From positions 1 to 64,000 of the forward strand of contig CAVXJC010000006.1 in assembly GCA_963762075.1 (NCBI GenBank): DNA of 64,000 nt, in the 5' to 3' direction. Made by a program: the position numbers and the translations under genes. The number at the start of each line of letters is the position of its first letter. Positions within the stretch are counted from its first letter, which is position 1. Below, piece by piece: positions 8,885 through 18,115 of the stretch. The notes under the pieces were generated by a model that saw nothing but the letters and a program-made list of their open reading frames with translations, ran no database searches and had not been told where the DNA came from. This stretch comes from JAOUEA01 sp963762075 (lineage in GTDB: Bacteria > Actinomycetota > UBA4738 > HRBIN12).

Positions 8885-10822
8885 TCAGGCGTTGCGCGCG
8901 GGCGCCGGGATCCGATCGAGCGCCGGTTGCAGGAAGACCTCGTCCCACGGAAACGGGCCGATCGCCGGCGACGAGAGCCGGAGCGTGCCGAAGTATCCCA
9001 TCGGCACGGCCGGCATCAGCTGCGTGACGACGTACTGGTCCAGACGCGCCCAGCACGCGGCTTGCCCGGCTCCCAGCTCCTGCTCGCACCGCTCGATCTG
9101 GTCGTCCAACGACGGCACGCGGTTGACGTCATAGCCCCAGCGTCGGAGCTCCGACGGGGTCGCGCCCAGCCTGGTCGTCGCCAGCGCACCGTCGGAGGCG
9201 AAGAACGCGCCCAGGTACTGTGCGGCGCTCGGGAAGTCGGGCTGCCATCCCATGCCGATGCACATCGCCACGTGCGCCTCCGGATCCAGGCAGTCGTAGG
9301 GCGAATCCGACAGCTCGATCTCCGGCTCGATCCCCAGGTCGAGGAGCGCCCGACGGAACTCCCCGAGTCCGGGTTCCATCTCGGCGCGGAGCACGATGCG
9401 CACCCCTTCGCACACCGGGTCTGCGCACCGATCGCCGCTCGCGTAGCGCGAGGCACGCATCGCCTCGTGCGCCGCGGTCGGATCGCCGTGCCCACCGGTG
9501 CCCGGGATCGCGGACCACGACGCCAGCATCGATGCCTCGAACGTATCGGGACCGAAATGCTGTGCCACGCGCGTGCTGGGGCCGGCGTACATCTCGGCCA
9601 GCCCTGCGCGGTCCATCGCGCTGGCCACCGCGCGTCGAACTGCGACATCGTCGAAGGGCGGCATCGCCACGTTGAACGACGCGAAGATCAATCCGACCGA
9701 GCCGGTGGGCACCTGGACCAACGGGCGGAGCGTCGGATCGTCCTGATACCCGCTCAGCATCTCGGGAGGAGGGTCGGTGTCGAACACCATGTCGAGCTCG
9801 CCCGACTTCATCCGGGGGAACAGCACCTCGGGTGGGCCTCCGATGAGCTCGATCCGGTCCGCGAGGGCAGCGCGGAGCGGATCGTCAGCGGAACGCCACG
9901 ACGGGTTGCGCACGAGGGTGATCGAACCGTCACCCGTCACCTCCAGGTCGAATTCGCCGGCGGGCCTCACGCCCCACGGCGTGAATCCCGGTGCCGGCGT
10001 TCGCTCGGACGTGCTGAGCGTATGGTCGACCTCACCGGCACCCTCGAACATGTACGGCCCCGACGCCACAAGCACCGGTCCGTAGCTCTCGGCACCGCCG
10101 AAGGGCTCCGCCTTCGCGTCTGCATAGCCCGTCGCGACGCCGAACGGAGCGTCGGGCTCCGTCGGGTGAGGAGGGATCGGCGCCGTGATCGGGAGCGTCA
10201 GCATGTACAGCAGCGTCGCGTCCAGCCGTGTGGTCGTGATCCGGAGCGTGTACGGGTCGGGCGTCTGCAGTCCCACGATCGAGGTCGCCTCGTCGTTCAC
10301 GTACGCGTCGTACCCCTCGATCATGTCGAGGTACGTCGGCAGTTCCGGGTGCGAGGGATCGAGCGAGTGAGCCGCCCTCGTGATCGCCCTCACGAAGTCG
10401 CCCGACGTGATCTCGACATCCTCGAGCGGCGGGGCGTACTGCACACCTTCGCGGAGCCGGAACGTCCACGTGAGCCCGTCGGTCGAGATCTCCGGGGGCG
10501 CGGCCGCCAGGTCGGGAACTGGGCGGAGGTCCGGCGAGCCGCCGACGTCGTACGACATCATCGTGCGCACCAGGCAGCAGCGGAACAGCTCCCAGGTGGC
10601 CGCGTTCCACTCGTTCAGCGGGTCCATGCCCCAGTAGGAGACGTTCGTCATCCCGAGGCGAAGCGTGCCGCCCACCGGTCCCCGGGAAGGGAGAGGCGCA
10701 GGCCTCGTCGTGGCGTCCGACGTGCACGCGACGACCACGAGGACGAGCGCGACCAGCAGCCGACCGGCGCGACGACGTGATGACGACGCCTGCCAGGGAA
10801 TGTGGTCCCCGTTCGACCTCAC
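8885..10822 (-). CDS. ABC transporter solute-binding lipoprotein, peptide/nickel (SBP family 5) type
   Basis: A 645-residue exported protein. The N-terminus has a basic stretch (S-S-S-R-R-R-A-G-R), a hydrophobic core and a lipobox V-V-V-A-C, giving an acylated Cys near residue 30. The mature part has the family-5 layout: G-G-T-L-R-L-G-M near the start, then L-A-A-A-P-P-E-I-S and G-L-T-W-T-F-R-L-R-E-G-V, the signature of OppA/DppA-like proteins. No permease or ATPase gene is adjacent, so it is an orphan receptor or works with a distant transporter. The open frame runs on to 11236 through the neighbouring broken oxidoreductase; GTG 10822 just before the signal peptide is preferred. Ligand unknown. 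Confidence 0.82.
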   Translation of the reverse strand: MRSNGDHIPWQASSSRRRAGRLLVALVLVVVACTSDATTRPAPLPSRGPVGGTLRLGMTNVSYWGMDPLNEWNAATWELFRCCLVRTMMSYDVGGSPDLRPVPDLAAAPPEISTDGLTWTFRLREGVQYAPPLEDVEITSGDFVRAITRAAHSLDPSHPELPTYLDMIEGYDAYVNDEATSIVGLQTPDPYTLRITTTRLDATLLYMLTLPITAPIPPHPTEPDAPFGVATGYADAKAEPFGGAESYGPVLVASGPYMFEGAGEVDHTLSTSERTPAPGFTPWGVRPAGEFDLEVTGDGSITLVRNPSWRSADDPLRAALADRIELIGGPPEVLFPRMKSGELDMVFDTDPPPEMLSGYQDDPTLRPLVQVPTGSVGLIFASFNVAMPPFDDVAVRRAVASAMDRAGLAEMYAGPSTRVAQHFGPDTFEASMLASWSAIPGTGGHGDPTAAHEAMRASRYASGDRCADPVCEGVRIVLRAEMEPGLGEFRRALLDLGIEPEIELSDSPYDCLDPEAHVAMCIGMGWQPDFPSAAQYLGAFFASDGALATTRLGATPSELRRWGYDVNRVPSLDDQIERCEQELGAGQAACWARLDQYVVTQLMPAVPMGYFGTLRLSSPAIGPFPWDEVFLQPALDRIPAPARNA

Positions 10823-10989
10823 AGAGGAAGGATATGCGCATGGACAACGGTCCGGAACAGGCTGAGCACCGCGTTGTGGGTCGATGGGTCGCCGACGACG
10901 GCTTCCGCAATATTTCGTGCAGCGTGACACGAACGTGCAGCGGCTCGGCGAGGCCGCCGTCGTGACCCAGCCGCCGACGCGGCGACCGA

Positions 10990-12387
10990 TCAGAGCCCGT
11001 AGGCCTCGAGCAACCGGAGCCACACCTCGCTCACCGTCGGGAAGGCCGGCACCGCATGCCACAGCCGATCGAGCGGGACCTCGCCGACGATCGCGATCGT
11101 CGCCGCGTGCAGCATCTCCTGCACGTCGGGCCCGGTGAACGTCGCGCCCGACCACGACCCGGCGAGACTCGTCGACCACGATCTGGCTCGTGCCGGCGAT
11201 GCCGTTGCCGCGGACGTATGCACCCGCAGACGTCACCGGTCCCGGTCCGCACGACGCGCACGTCGATGCCGCGCCTCTCGCGCCTCGGCCTCGGTGGGTC
11301 CCACGGCGGCGACCTGAGGATCGGTGAAGGTCACCCGGGGGATCGCGCGATGGTCGGCGACATCGGTCACGTCACGGCCGGCGATCACGTCGCCGACGAG
11401 CCGTCCCTGATACTTGCCCATGTGGGTCAGCAGCGCGAGTCCGGTGACGTCGCCCACGCCGTACAGCCATCCGCCGTCCACGCCGGTCGCGCGCAGGCGA
11501 TCGTCGACGTCGAGGTATCGCCCGGGCTCCAGCCCGACCGAGTCGAGACCGGCGTCGCCGGTGTTCGGTCGCCGTCCGACCGCGACCAGCAGCTCGTCGC
11601 CCTCGAGCGTCGCGTCCGTCTTCGAGCGTGACCGACACGACGCCGTCGTCGCGCGCGACCTCGGCGGCACGGGCGTCGGTCAGCACCTCGATGTCCTCGG
11701 CGGCGAAGGCGGCGGCGAGCTCCTCGCCCGCGAACGGCTCCTCGCGCGCGAAGCAGCCGGGCCCCGCCCTCGATCACCGTGACCTCGCTCGCGACCCGAG
11801 CCTGCGGAACGCCTGGGCCATCTCGACGCCGATCGGTCCCCCGCCGAGCACGAGGAAGCGGCGCGGCACCGCCGTCGCGCTCGTCGCCTCGCCGGTTGTC
11901 CCAGGCGCCGACGTCGGCGAGACCCGGCGATCGGCGGCATCGCCGGCGTGGTGCCCGTCGCGAGCACGACGGCCTTCGATGGCGGTGAGCCGGCGCACGC
12001 CGTCGTCGGTCGTGACCTCGACGACGCGCTCCCCCGCGAGCCGGCCGTGTCCTCGCACGAGCTCGATGCCCTTCGAGTCGAGCCACGGCACCTGCCCCTC
12101 GTCGTTCCAGTCGCTCGTCATGTAGTCGCGTTGGGCGAGCGCGGCGGCGAGATCGATCTCGCCGGTGACCGCCTCGGCGGCGCCCGGCACCCTGCGGGCC
12201 GCGGCCACGACGTCGCCCGGACGCAGCAGCGTCTTCGACGGGATGCACCCGAAGAACGAACACTCACCGCCGACCAGCCGCTCCTCGACGATCGCCACGC
12301 TGAGGCCGCGCGTCGGCGCACCGGCCTGCGGCGTTCTCTCCGGGGGGCCCCGCCCCGATCACGATGACATCGAACGTCGTCGCTCAT
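10990..12387 (-). pseudogene. FAD/NAD(P)-dependent pyridine nucleotide-disulfide oxidoreductase, multiply frameshifted
   Basis: Fragments in all three minus frames line up as one protein of ~460 residues of the dihydrolipoamide dehydrogenase/mercuric reductase-like family. In order: FAD Rossmann motif D-V-I-V-I-G-A-G-P-P-G (~12371-12340), the redox-active disulfide G-G-E-C-S-F-F-G-C-I-P-S-K (~12265), L-A-T-G-T-T-P (~11960), the NAD-binding F-L-V-L-G-G-G-P-I-G-V-E (~11850), V-G-R-R-P-N-T-G (~11580), the second FAD motif G-V-G-D-V-T-G (~11450), and a C-terminal dimerisation domain ending W-L-R-L-L-E-A-Y-G-L at 10990. Roughly nine frame changes are needed, nearly all +1 insertions. All catalytic motifs survive, which argues for sequence error rather than decay. 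No paired substrate gene is nearby, so the substrate is unknown. Confidence 0.7.
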
Positions 12388-12494
12388 GCTGTCTCCGATC
12401 CGGTCTGCGTCGGTTCCTAGGTCCAGCTACCGACCGCCACGTTACGCATGGCGTGCGGACGAGCACAGCGCCACGACCGAGGATGTCGATGGGG

Positions 12495-12567
12495 AGCCGG
12501 AGAGGGGAATCGAACCCCTGACCTCCTCCTTACCATGGAGGCGCTCTGCCGACTGAGCTACTCCGGC
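12495..12567 (-). tRNA. tRNA-Thr (anticodon GGU)
   Basis: A 73-nt cloverleaf without encoded CCA. The acceptor is GCCGGAG/CTCCGGC with discriminator U, the anticodon stem CCTCC/GGAGG encloses the loop ATGGTAA (anticodon GGU), and the T arm is AGGGG-TTCGATT-CCCCT. It is on the same strand as tRNA-Met at 6544-6618. In many actinobacteria tRNA-Thr(GGU) and tRNA-Met(CAU) are neighbours upstream of rpmG; here about 5.9 kb separates them. Confidence 0.92.
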
Positions 12568-13596
12568 GCTTGACCTGCGGTTCTCCGTTCTATGTCGTTG
12601 GCATTACCGCTTGCACAGCGCATACATAACACCCAGCGGAACGTTGAGCGGCTTCCAAGCACATCACGGGCCGCAGTGTAGCGGCCGCTCGTTCCCTGGT
12701 GGCGGGCTCTCGCTCGAGGCGGAGAACGAATCGCCGAATACCTCGACCACCTGCAGGACACCCGTTCGCCGTCAACCGACGGAGACTCTATCGCTGCCTG
12801 CGACGCTTCTTGCCTAGGTCGAAGATGAACGGGAGCTCGACGCTCCCCCATGTACCGGATGCGTCCGCCGAAGGAGCAACCGGTCGATGTTCCGAGCACC
12901 GGTGTCCTGGCACGGTTGGCCACCTGCGCCGGGAACACTTCGAGGACCGTCGCAGCACCGCGACCATCAGGTGTTCCTTGACGCAAGTCTGCGTCTTTTC
13001 CGAGCTCACTGACCTGCAGGAGTCCGTCGGCGCCTGCATGCCCCACTCGGCAGCGTCATCGGCGAAGGAGATCACTACCGCGTCGCGCGGTTCGGCACCG
13101 AGGCGGCGAAGGCGATACGTCAGGTTCGTCGTTACCGCGCCTGCTTGGCTCGCCAAGGGCGGTGCCGAGGGCGACCTCAATGGCGTTCGCCGAATGGCGC
13201 ACCCGAACGATGGTGGATCGCGATGCGGCGAGCACACGTGCCGAGCAGGCTAGTGTCGCTCACCGGCTCTCACCCGGAGATCGATTCTGAACGACTGGAT
13301 GACGATGGTATGCGGGGCCTCTGATGGGTCGGCCGGGGGCAGCACTCGCACCCGCTCGCCGATCTCGCCCGTGATCCCCATCTTCCCCACGGCGAGCCTT
13401 TCGATGTCAAGACCGAACGGGCGGCAGTCGGATGGTGACATGCATGGCGATCAGTGGCGCTGGTCGTTGACTGCCGTCTCGAGGTCGGACGACCATCTGT
13501 GCTGGGCCTACGGCGGTGCCTGTACCCTTTCCTCGCTACGGAAGATGATGGTCTAATATGCAACCCGAGCGTCTGGGGTGTGGAAGGGAGAAAACG
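12568..13596. other. Intergenic stretch without a recognisable gene
   Basis: About 1 kb of visibly lower GC than its surroundings. No family is recognised in any frame. Two in-frame minus-strand open stretches, 13250-13441 (63 codons, containing G-E-I-G-E-R-V-R-V-L-P-P) and 12788-13237 (149 codons), are separated by a TAG. They have some coding-like composition but no ribosome-binding site. They could be remnants of one gene. Confidence 0.4.
13250..13441 (-). CDS. Small hypothetical ORF, possibly a gene fragment
   Basis: A 63-codon open frame with ATG at 13441. Its middle (G-L-D-I-E-R-L-A-V-G-K-M-G-I-T-G) reads like ordinary protein rather than antisense noise. There is no Shine-Dalgarno sequence, signal peptide or known motif. 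The frame continues past its stop into 12788-13237, so both may be pieces of one decayed or mis-sequenced gene. It is divergent from the LamG gene at 13597. I would not assign a function. Confidence 0.2.
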   Translation of the reverse strand: MSPSDCRPFGLDIERLAVGKMGITGEIGERVRVLPPADPSEAPHTIVIQSFRIDLRVRAGERH

Positions 13597-14284
13597 GTGC
13601 GTCGATGGATGAGCTTGATCGGTTCGGTCGCGGTGTTCATATCGGCGATGTCCACGGGAGCGCTCGCGGACACGAGGGCGTTGTGGCACATGGACGACAC
13701 CGACACGACGATGTCCGATGCATCGCCGTATTCCAACACGGGTCAGCTCACGAATGTCGATGTTGGCCAACCAGCGGTTTTCTCCGGGACGTCATTCGGG
13801 TTCGACGCCTCGGACGGCCTGAACTCGTTCGTCATGGTTCCGGACAACGACGACAGCCTTGATCCTGGTGATGCGAACATCACGATCACGGCATGGGTCA
13901 GTTTGACGGGGCCGCTCTTCGACGACAGCTATGACCTCGTGCGAAAGGGCCTCGGCGGGACGGCCGGCGGCGACTGGAAGATGGAGGTCAAGAACATCAT
14001 GAACCAGGGCGCGGTGGGCAAGCTCAAGTGCACGTTCCGAGGCCAGCCCGGCGCCAGGATCATCAAGACTGCCAGGCCCGACATCATCGATGGTCAACCT
14101 CACGAGCTGAAGTGCATCAAGACGCCCACCTCGGTGATCGCCATGGTCGATGGCCGAGCGTTCACGAAGTCGGGCGCCGGCAGGCACTATCGCGAACGAC
14201 TCGAATACGATCTTGGGCTCCAAGGTGGCCGGGGACGACGAGTACAACGGACGTCTGGACGAAGTCACGGTGGAGATCGGGTAG
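13597..14284 (+). CDS. Secreted LamG/concanavalin-A-like lectin-fold protein (frameshifted)
   Basis: About 228 residues once read across a frameshift. GTG 13597, preceded by GGGAG, starts a signal peptide (R-R-W-M-S-L-I-G-S-V-A-V-F-I, cleavage after T-G-A-L-A). A single LamG/laminin-G-like jelly roll follows: A-L-W-H-M-D-D near its start, Y-S-N-T-G-Q-L-T-N, D-A-N-I-T-I-T-A-W-V, Y-D-L-V-R-K-G. The original frame turns to nonsense after ~14180. The next frame from 14183 gives G-T-I-A-N-D-S-N-T-I-L-G-S-K-V-A and then G-R-L-D-E-V-T-V-E-I-G, the typical end of the fold, stopping at 14282-14284. One +1 insertion at about 14170-14183 explains this. It is likely an extracellular carbohydrate-binding protein at the edge of the polysaccharide locus. 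Confidence 0.75.
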
Positions 14285-14654
14285 CTGGCAGCCTGAAGGT
14301 CCGTGATTAGGCATATCTGGCGCTTGGGCTCGTGCTGGCGTTCGCCGCCGTGCTGAGCGGCGAAGGGTAGGAGCTCGGACAGGGCTCGCGAATCACCGGA
14401 TCAGTGAAGATCTGAGGCACCCCCGGGCAAGTTTTTCGGCGCTGCGATGATTCTGCCCCACAGCACGTATCGGCGACCGCCCACCGCTCTCGGTCGTCGC
14501 GACCTGACATGCCGGGTCAAGGATGCCAGTATCGATGCCGAGACTTCGAGCAATGACCGACGAGCGGTCCGCCTCTGGCATGGAGGTCGATGCGCGGCGC
14601 GGGGTGACGGGCGGCGTCTCCCGCGGAGGGTGTGCGGTCGGATGGGAGGGACCC
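14285..14654. other. Intergenic region between LamG and GHL15-like genes
   Basis: Holds the hairpin at 14341-14364 and presumably the promoter of the downstream secreted protein. No gene is seen; a minus-strand open frame at 14393-14782 is antisense to the signal peptide of the next gene and has low-complexity composition. Confidence 0.4.
14341..14364. terminator. Hairpin downstream of the LamG gene
   Basis: Perfect 8-bp stem TTCGCCGC/GCGGCGAA with an 8-nt loop, 57 bases after the restored LamG stop. There is no U-tract. The surrounding + strand also reads as a short hydrophobic peptide in one frame, but it has no start codon. Confidence 0.45.
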
Positions 14655-15494
14655 ATGAGGAAGCTCTTGAGCGTGTGCGTCGTCGTGGCGGCGACGGCGG
14701 TCATGGTGCCGGGGATGGCGCAGGCGGCAGGGACGCCGACGAGCACGGACTCCTTGTTGGAGGCGTCCTCGAGTGATGTCAATCGCTACTGGATCGGCGG
14801 TGGACGGGTGCCCGCAGGCATCCCGAATCTCGCCTTCGTTCTCCAGAAGGGCGCCAACCTGGTGCCGAGCGGCCCCCAAGCCGTCAACTACGAGCAATCA
14901 TTCGCCTTGAACGAGGTCGAGGCTTCCTTCGCTCGCAACCAGCGCTGGCTCGCGCTGACCTGTACCGGCAAAGAGATTCACCCGACGAACATCCCGAGCG
15001 CCACGCTCCTGGATCCGACGAATCCCGCAGCGCGAGCGTGGCGCGCAAGCGAGATTGCGAGCGAGACCAATGACCGCGGCTACGATGGTACCTACCTCGA
15101 TACGCTGCGGTCCTACCATCCAGAGGGCTTCTACGACGGTATTCCGTGCGGCATCACCGATGCTCAATGGCTCGCGGCGTCCGTTGACATGGTGACGCTT
15201 GTCAAGGCGCAGACCGATGGCAAGCTCGTGATCGCTAACGGAGCGGGCCTGGGTAGCGGACGCAGGTACTTCCGGACGGACCGCGCCGCTGATCCCATCA
15301 TCGCGGCGGCCGACGCGGTTCAGATCGAGCACTTCGCTCGGGGCCGCTATTCCGACGACGACTTTCGGTTCATCGATCTGCTCACCGGCCAGGGCAAGCT
15401 CGCGTTTGCGAAATGCGATAGCACCCCTGCGACCTGCACCAGCGTCTTCAGCAAGGCGGCACGACCGGAGATGCGGTTCCTGCACATCGACTAG
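14655..15494 (+). CDS. Secreted putative glycoside hydrolase (GHL15-like TIM barrel)
   Basis: A 279-residue exported protein. ATG 14655 has a good ribosome-binding site (GGGAGG) and starts a signal peptide (M-R-K-L-L-S-V-C-V-V-V-A-A-T, cleavage after A-Q-A-A). The mature part has features of hypothetical glycosyl hydrolase family 15: Y-W-I-G-G-G early, a F-A-R-N-Q-R-W-L-A-L segment, and G-Y-D-G-T-Y-L-D-T-L with an acidic residue at the expected barrel position. I infer a carbohydrate-active enzyme, perhaps trimming or remodelling the polymer made by the neighbouring locus. Catalytic residues are not proven by inspection. It lies between the LamG gene and the convergent phosphoglycosyl transferase. 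Confidence 0.6.
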   Translation: MRKLLSVCVVVAATAVMVPGMAQAAGTPTSTDSLLEASSSDVNRYWIGGGRVPAGIPNLAFVLQKGANLVPSGPQAVNYEQSFALNEVEASFARNQRWLALTCTGKEIHPTNIPSATLLDPTNPAARAWRASEIASETNDRGYDGTYLDTLRSYHPEGFYDGIPCGITDAQWLAASVDMVTLVKAQTDGKLVIANGAGLGSGRRYFRTDRAADPIIAAADAVQIEHFARGRYSDDDFRFIDLLTGQGKLAFAKCDSTPATCTSVFSKAARPEMRFLHID

Positions 15495-15512
15495 CTGAAC
15501 GCGCTGCGTATG

Positions 15513-15549
15513 GCCCCCCGGCTGCCCGTCTACCGGCTGGCTGGGGGGC
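15513..15549. terminator. Hairpin after the GHL15-like gene
   Basis: Inverted repeat with GCCCCCC pairing to GGGGGGC, with further partial pairing inside. It begins 18 bases after the stop at 15494 and lies in the convergent gap before the phosphoglycosyl transferase. No U-tract. Confidence 0.4.
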
Positions 15550-15646
15550 TCGCCGTCCTCCGGGCACGAGTCATCGCGGCCATCGCCCTCGGCGCGCGCT
15601 TCGCGTTCTGCGCGGTGGTCGCGGCCACGATCTCTCTGACGTGAGG

Positions 15647-16387
15647 TCAGTAGGCGCCGCGCCGGCCCAGCACGGCTGGGATCGTGCGGAGGAGGATCGA
15701 GAGGTCCCCTCGCAAGCTCCAGTCGCGGACATACCTCGCTTCGAGTGCGGCTCGCTGTGAGAATGAGAGCTCAGACCGGCCGCTCACTGCCCACAACCCC
15801 GTGAGTCCAGGCCGCACGCTCAGCACGAGCGGCAGTTCGGGGCCGAAGAACCATGCCTCGTCTGAAGTCACGGGCCGAGGCCCCACCAGGCTCATCTGTC
15901 CGATCAACACGTTCGCGAACTGCGGGATCTCGTCGAGGCTCCATCGCCGGAGGAGCGCTCCCACCTTCGTAAGGCGGGGGTCGTCGACCAGCTTGAACCC
16001 GGTCTGCCATTGCTCGTACAGGTCCTGGCGCGTCGCCAGATACGAATCGAGTCGCTCCTCTGCCCTATCTACCATCGTGCGGAGCTTCAGGACCCCGAAC
16101 GGGATGCCCAGCCGACCGATCCGATCATGAACGAAGAATGGCCATCCCGGCGAGTCCACAACGATGGCAAGAGTCGCGATCATGGTGAACGGAACCAGGA
16201 CCACCATGGCGATCGCGCTCACCACGATGTCGATCGCACGCTTGCAGCCACGAGCGCACCACGAAGCCGACGCCGGACCTGCGATCGATGGTCGCGCCCG
16301 CCGCCGGGCGAGCAGGCCGGTCACGTCGTCCGTGATTCCGGGCTCGACCCACGCTGCACCCTCGATCAAGATCCTTCGCTGCGCCAA
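15647..16387 (-). CDS. Undecaprenyl-phosphate sugar phosphotransferase (bacterial sugar transferase)
   Basis: A 246-residue monotopic phosphoglycosyl transferase that loads the first sugar-1-phosphate onto the lipid carrier. The order is a ~45-residue leader, K-R-A-I-D-I-V-V-S, a re-entrant hydrophobic helix (~50-75), F-V-H-D-R-I-G-R-L-G, F-K-L-V-D-D-P-R-L-T-K-V-G, the hallmark R-R-W-S-L-D-E-I-P-Q, L-V-G-P-R-P, then R-P-G-L-T-G-L-W-A-V-S-G-R-S. The Asp-Glu pair in S-L-D-E-I-P is the catalytic dyad of the family. It lacks the four N-terminal membrane helices of WbaP-type enzymes, so it is a minimal enzyme. The open-frame start is TTG at 16387, which is unusual; an internal GTG is possible. It is the last gene of a minus-strand run and ends ~150 bases from the convergent secreted protein. 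Confidence 0.88.
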   Translation of the reverse strand: MAQRRILIEGAAWVEPGITDDVTGLLARRRARPSIAGPASASWCARGCKRAIDIVVSAIAMVVLVPFTMIATLAIVVDSPGWPFFVHDRIGRLGIPFGVLKLRTMVDRAEERLDSYLATRQDLYEQWQTGFKLVDDPRLTKVGALLRRWSLDEIPQFANVLIGQMSLVGPRPVTSDEAWFFGPELPLVLSVRPGLTGLWAVSGRSELSFSQRAALEARYVRDWSLRGDLSILLRTIPAVLGRRGAY

Positions 16388-16528
16388 TGGAAACTCACTC
16401 GCGATCCCGCTTCGCCCTGGGGGCCGGAGCCGGCTTGCCAGGTTGGATGCGGGAGCCGCCGCCGGTACAGCCGAGAGTCACCGCCAGCTGAGGGCTGTGT
16501 GGGCGCACAGCCGCTCATACCTGATCAC

Positions 16529-17773
16529 TCATGGGTGGCTCCTTCCGTGTCTCCAGCCCCGGCGTCCGGCTCCCCTTGCCTGAAGCTCTCGCGATCGGCC
16601 TCCGGACATGGAGTCCCCGCCGCCCGCTCGCGAGATGATCCGTTCGTAGACACGTTGGTACGACTGGTTCATCGCCGCGATACCAAAGCGTTCGTCGACG
16701 ATGGCCCGACACTTGCGTCCGATCTCGGCTCTTTCATCGGGAGACATCTCCCTCAGCCGCCTGATCTCGCGAGCGATCCCTAGCACGTCAGCTGGGGCGA
16801 CGAGCCGAACGGCGTCGCTGCCTGCGGCGATCTCGCGATGAAGGGGGATGTCGGAGAGCACGACCGGCCGCCCGCACGTCATCGCTTCGAGCGCTGCTAT
16901 CGACGGTCCCTCGCCACGCGAGATAGCCACGAACACGCTCGACCGCGCCATCTGCCGATACATCTCGTCGCGATCGACGGCGCCAGTGAACTCGACCCGC
17001 GAGCCCAGGCCCAACCGCTCGGCTTCGCGCAGGACACGAGCACGATGTTCGCCGTCACCGACATATCGCAGCTCATCGCCCGCGACGCAAGCCAACCTGA
17101 AGGCGCGCAGCGGGGCACACGGGTCCTTGCGCCCGAGACGCCCGACCACGACCCGGAACGTCGGGTCCGGCCCGTCGATGCCATGGATCGCGTTGTCGAT
17201 ACGATCGATGTCGACCACCTTGGGCACGATCGCGACGTTGCCGCCCCGCAGATCTCGCATCCACCGCGGGTAACTCTCCAACGCCGACCGACTGCCGAAG
17301 ACGATGGTGGGGAACGTTCCGAACAGCGACACGAGGAGCGCCTGGCTTCTCATCGAGACACTCGAGCGGGTATTGGGCACCGACAGCACGGCGTTCGACA
17401 TCCGCCGTCGATGAGATAGCGCGTGCATCAGGAGCGCGAAGCCGGTCCTCGGAGCGTGGGCGTGCACGATGTCGTGATCTCGCGAGTCGATCGCCCGCGC
17501 CAACGCGCGGCGGAATCCGCGTCCAGTGCCGTCGCCCTCGAACAACGTGACCCTCGTCGGCACCTCGAGCGCAGCCGTCGAATAGGAACAGATCGCGACG
17601 TCCTCGTGGCCCACCTGCAAGCAGTGTCTTTTCAGCCAGGCATCGGAATCTCCGAGCGTGACGACCAGGTGGAGCACCCGAAGTGGGCTTGGAGGGAACA
17701 CCGAGGGCGCTGGCGAAGGCAACCCCTCGAGGGATTGCACTCGATCGATCGATTCGTCCGGGGCTTGCAGCAT
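16529..17773 (-). CDS. Family GT4 glycosyltransferase
   Basis: A GT-B-fold retaining glycosyltransferase of ~414 residues. The N-terminal half carries L-R-V-L-H-L-V-V-T-L-G-D and H-D-I-V-H-A-H-A-P-R-T-G. The C-terminal half carries V-V-V-G-R-L-G-R-K-D, F-T-G-A-V-D-R-D-E-M, and the E-x7-E signature in E-G-P-S-I-A-A-L-E followed by C-G-R-P-V-V-L-S-D. I take ATG 17773, which has GGAG five bases upstream; the frame is open to 17848. It sits upstream of the phosphoglycosyl transferase on the same strand and likely adds a later sugar of the repeat unit. Donor and acceptor cannot be deduced. Confidence 0.85.
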   Translation of the reverse strand: MLQAPDESIDRVQSLEGLPSPAPSVFPPSPLRVLHLVVTLGDSDAWLKRHCLQVGHEDVAICSYSTAALEVPTRVTLFEGDGTGRGFRRALARAIDSRDHDIVHAHAPRTGFALLMHALSHRRRMSNAVLSVPNTRSSVSMRSQALLVSLFGTFPTIVFGSRSALESYPRWMRDLRGGNVAIVPKVVDIDRIDNAIHGIDGPDPTFRVVVGRLGRKDPCAPLRAFRLACVAGDELRYVGDGEHRARVLREAERLGLGSRVEFTGAVDRDEMYRQMARSSVFVAISRGEGPSIAALEAMTCGRPVVLSDIPLHREIAAGSDAVRLVAPADVLGIAREIRRLREMSPDERAEIGRKCRAIVDERFGIAAMNQSYQRVYERIISRAGGGDSMSGGRSRELQARGAGRRGWRHGRSHP

Positions 17774-18115
17774 CGATGCTCCAGGGGTCACGATGGTGCC
17801 CTCATTGGGGAACCGTCGGACGGTAACAACCAGCTCACCGCAGAGCACACGCGTCGCGCCGTATCTCTCCTACGCTGTCCGCACGACCTCCCGCCGGATT
17901 CCCGGAGCCTGTCATGGCGGATCCCGGCGGCCTCCCGTGTTGAGTCGCAGCCTCGCGTCAGGTGCCTCGGAGGTGCATCGGACACCTCTCCACGTGGCGG
18001 CGAAGCTGAGCGTGAGAGACACGGTCCGTCGGCCCGTGGCGGTCAAGAGCTTCGCGAACACGGCGGTCGTCTCCTTGCCCTTCGCACCGAAATCCACCTG
18101 CTGGAACCCGAACGG
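17774..18115. other. Gap between GT4 gene and rmlD
   Basis: About 340 bases with no convincing gene. Short open frames on both strands have antisense-like composition. It may hold the promoter for the GT4-phosphoglycosyl transferase pair. Confidence 0.35.

Noticed and set aside
10823..11236. N-terminal extension of the solute-binding protein to 783 residues
   Set aside because: The extra part belongs to the C-terminal domain of the frameshifted oxidoreductase and precedes a clear lipoprotein signal peptide.
14311..14370. Short hydrophobic reading frame after the LamG gene, like a membrane sorting tail
   Set aside because: It has no start codon, follows a stop, and the DNA there forms a perfect 8-bp hairpin that better explains it as a terminator.
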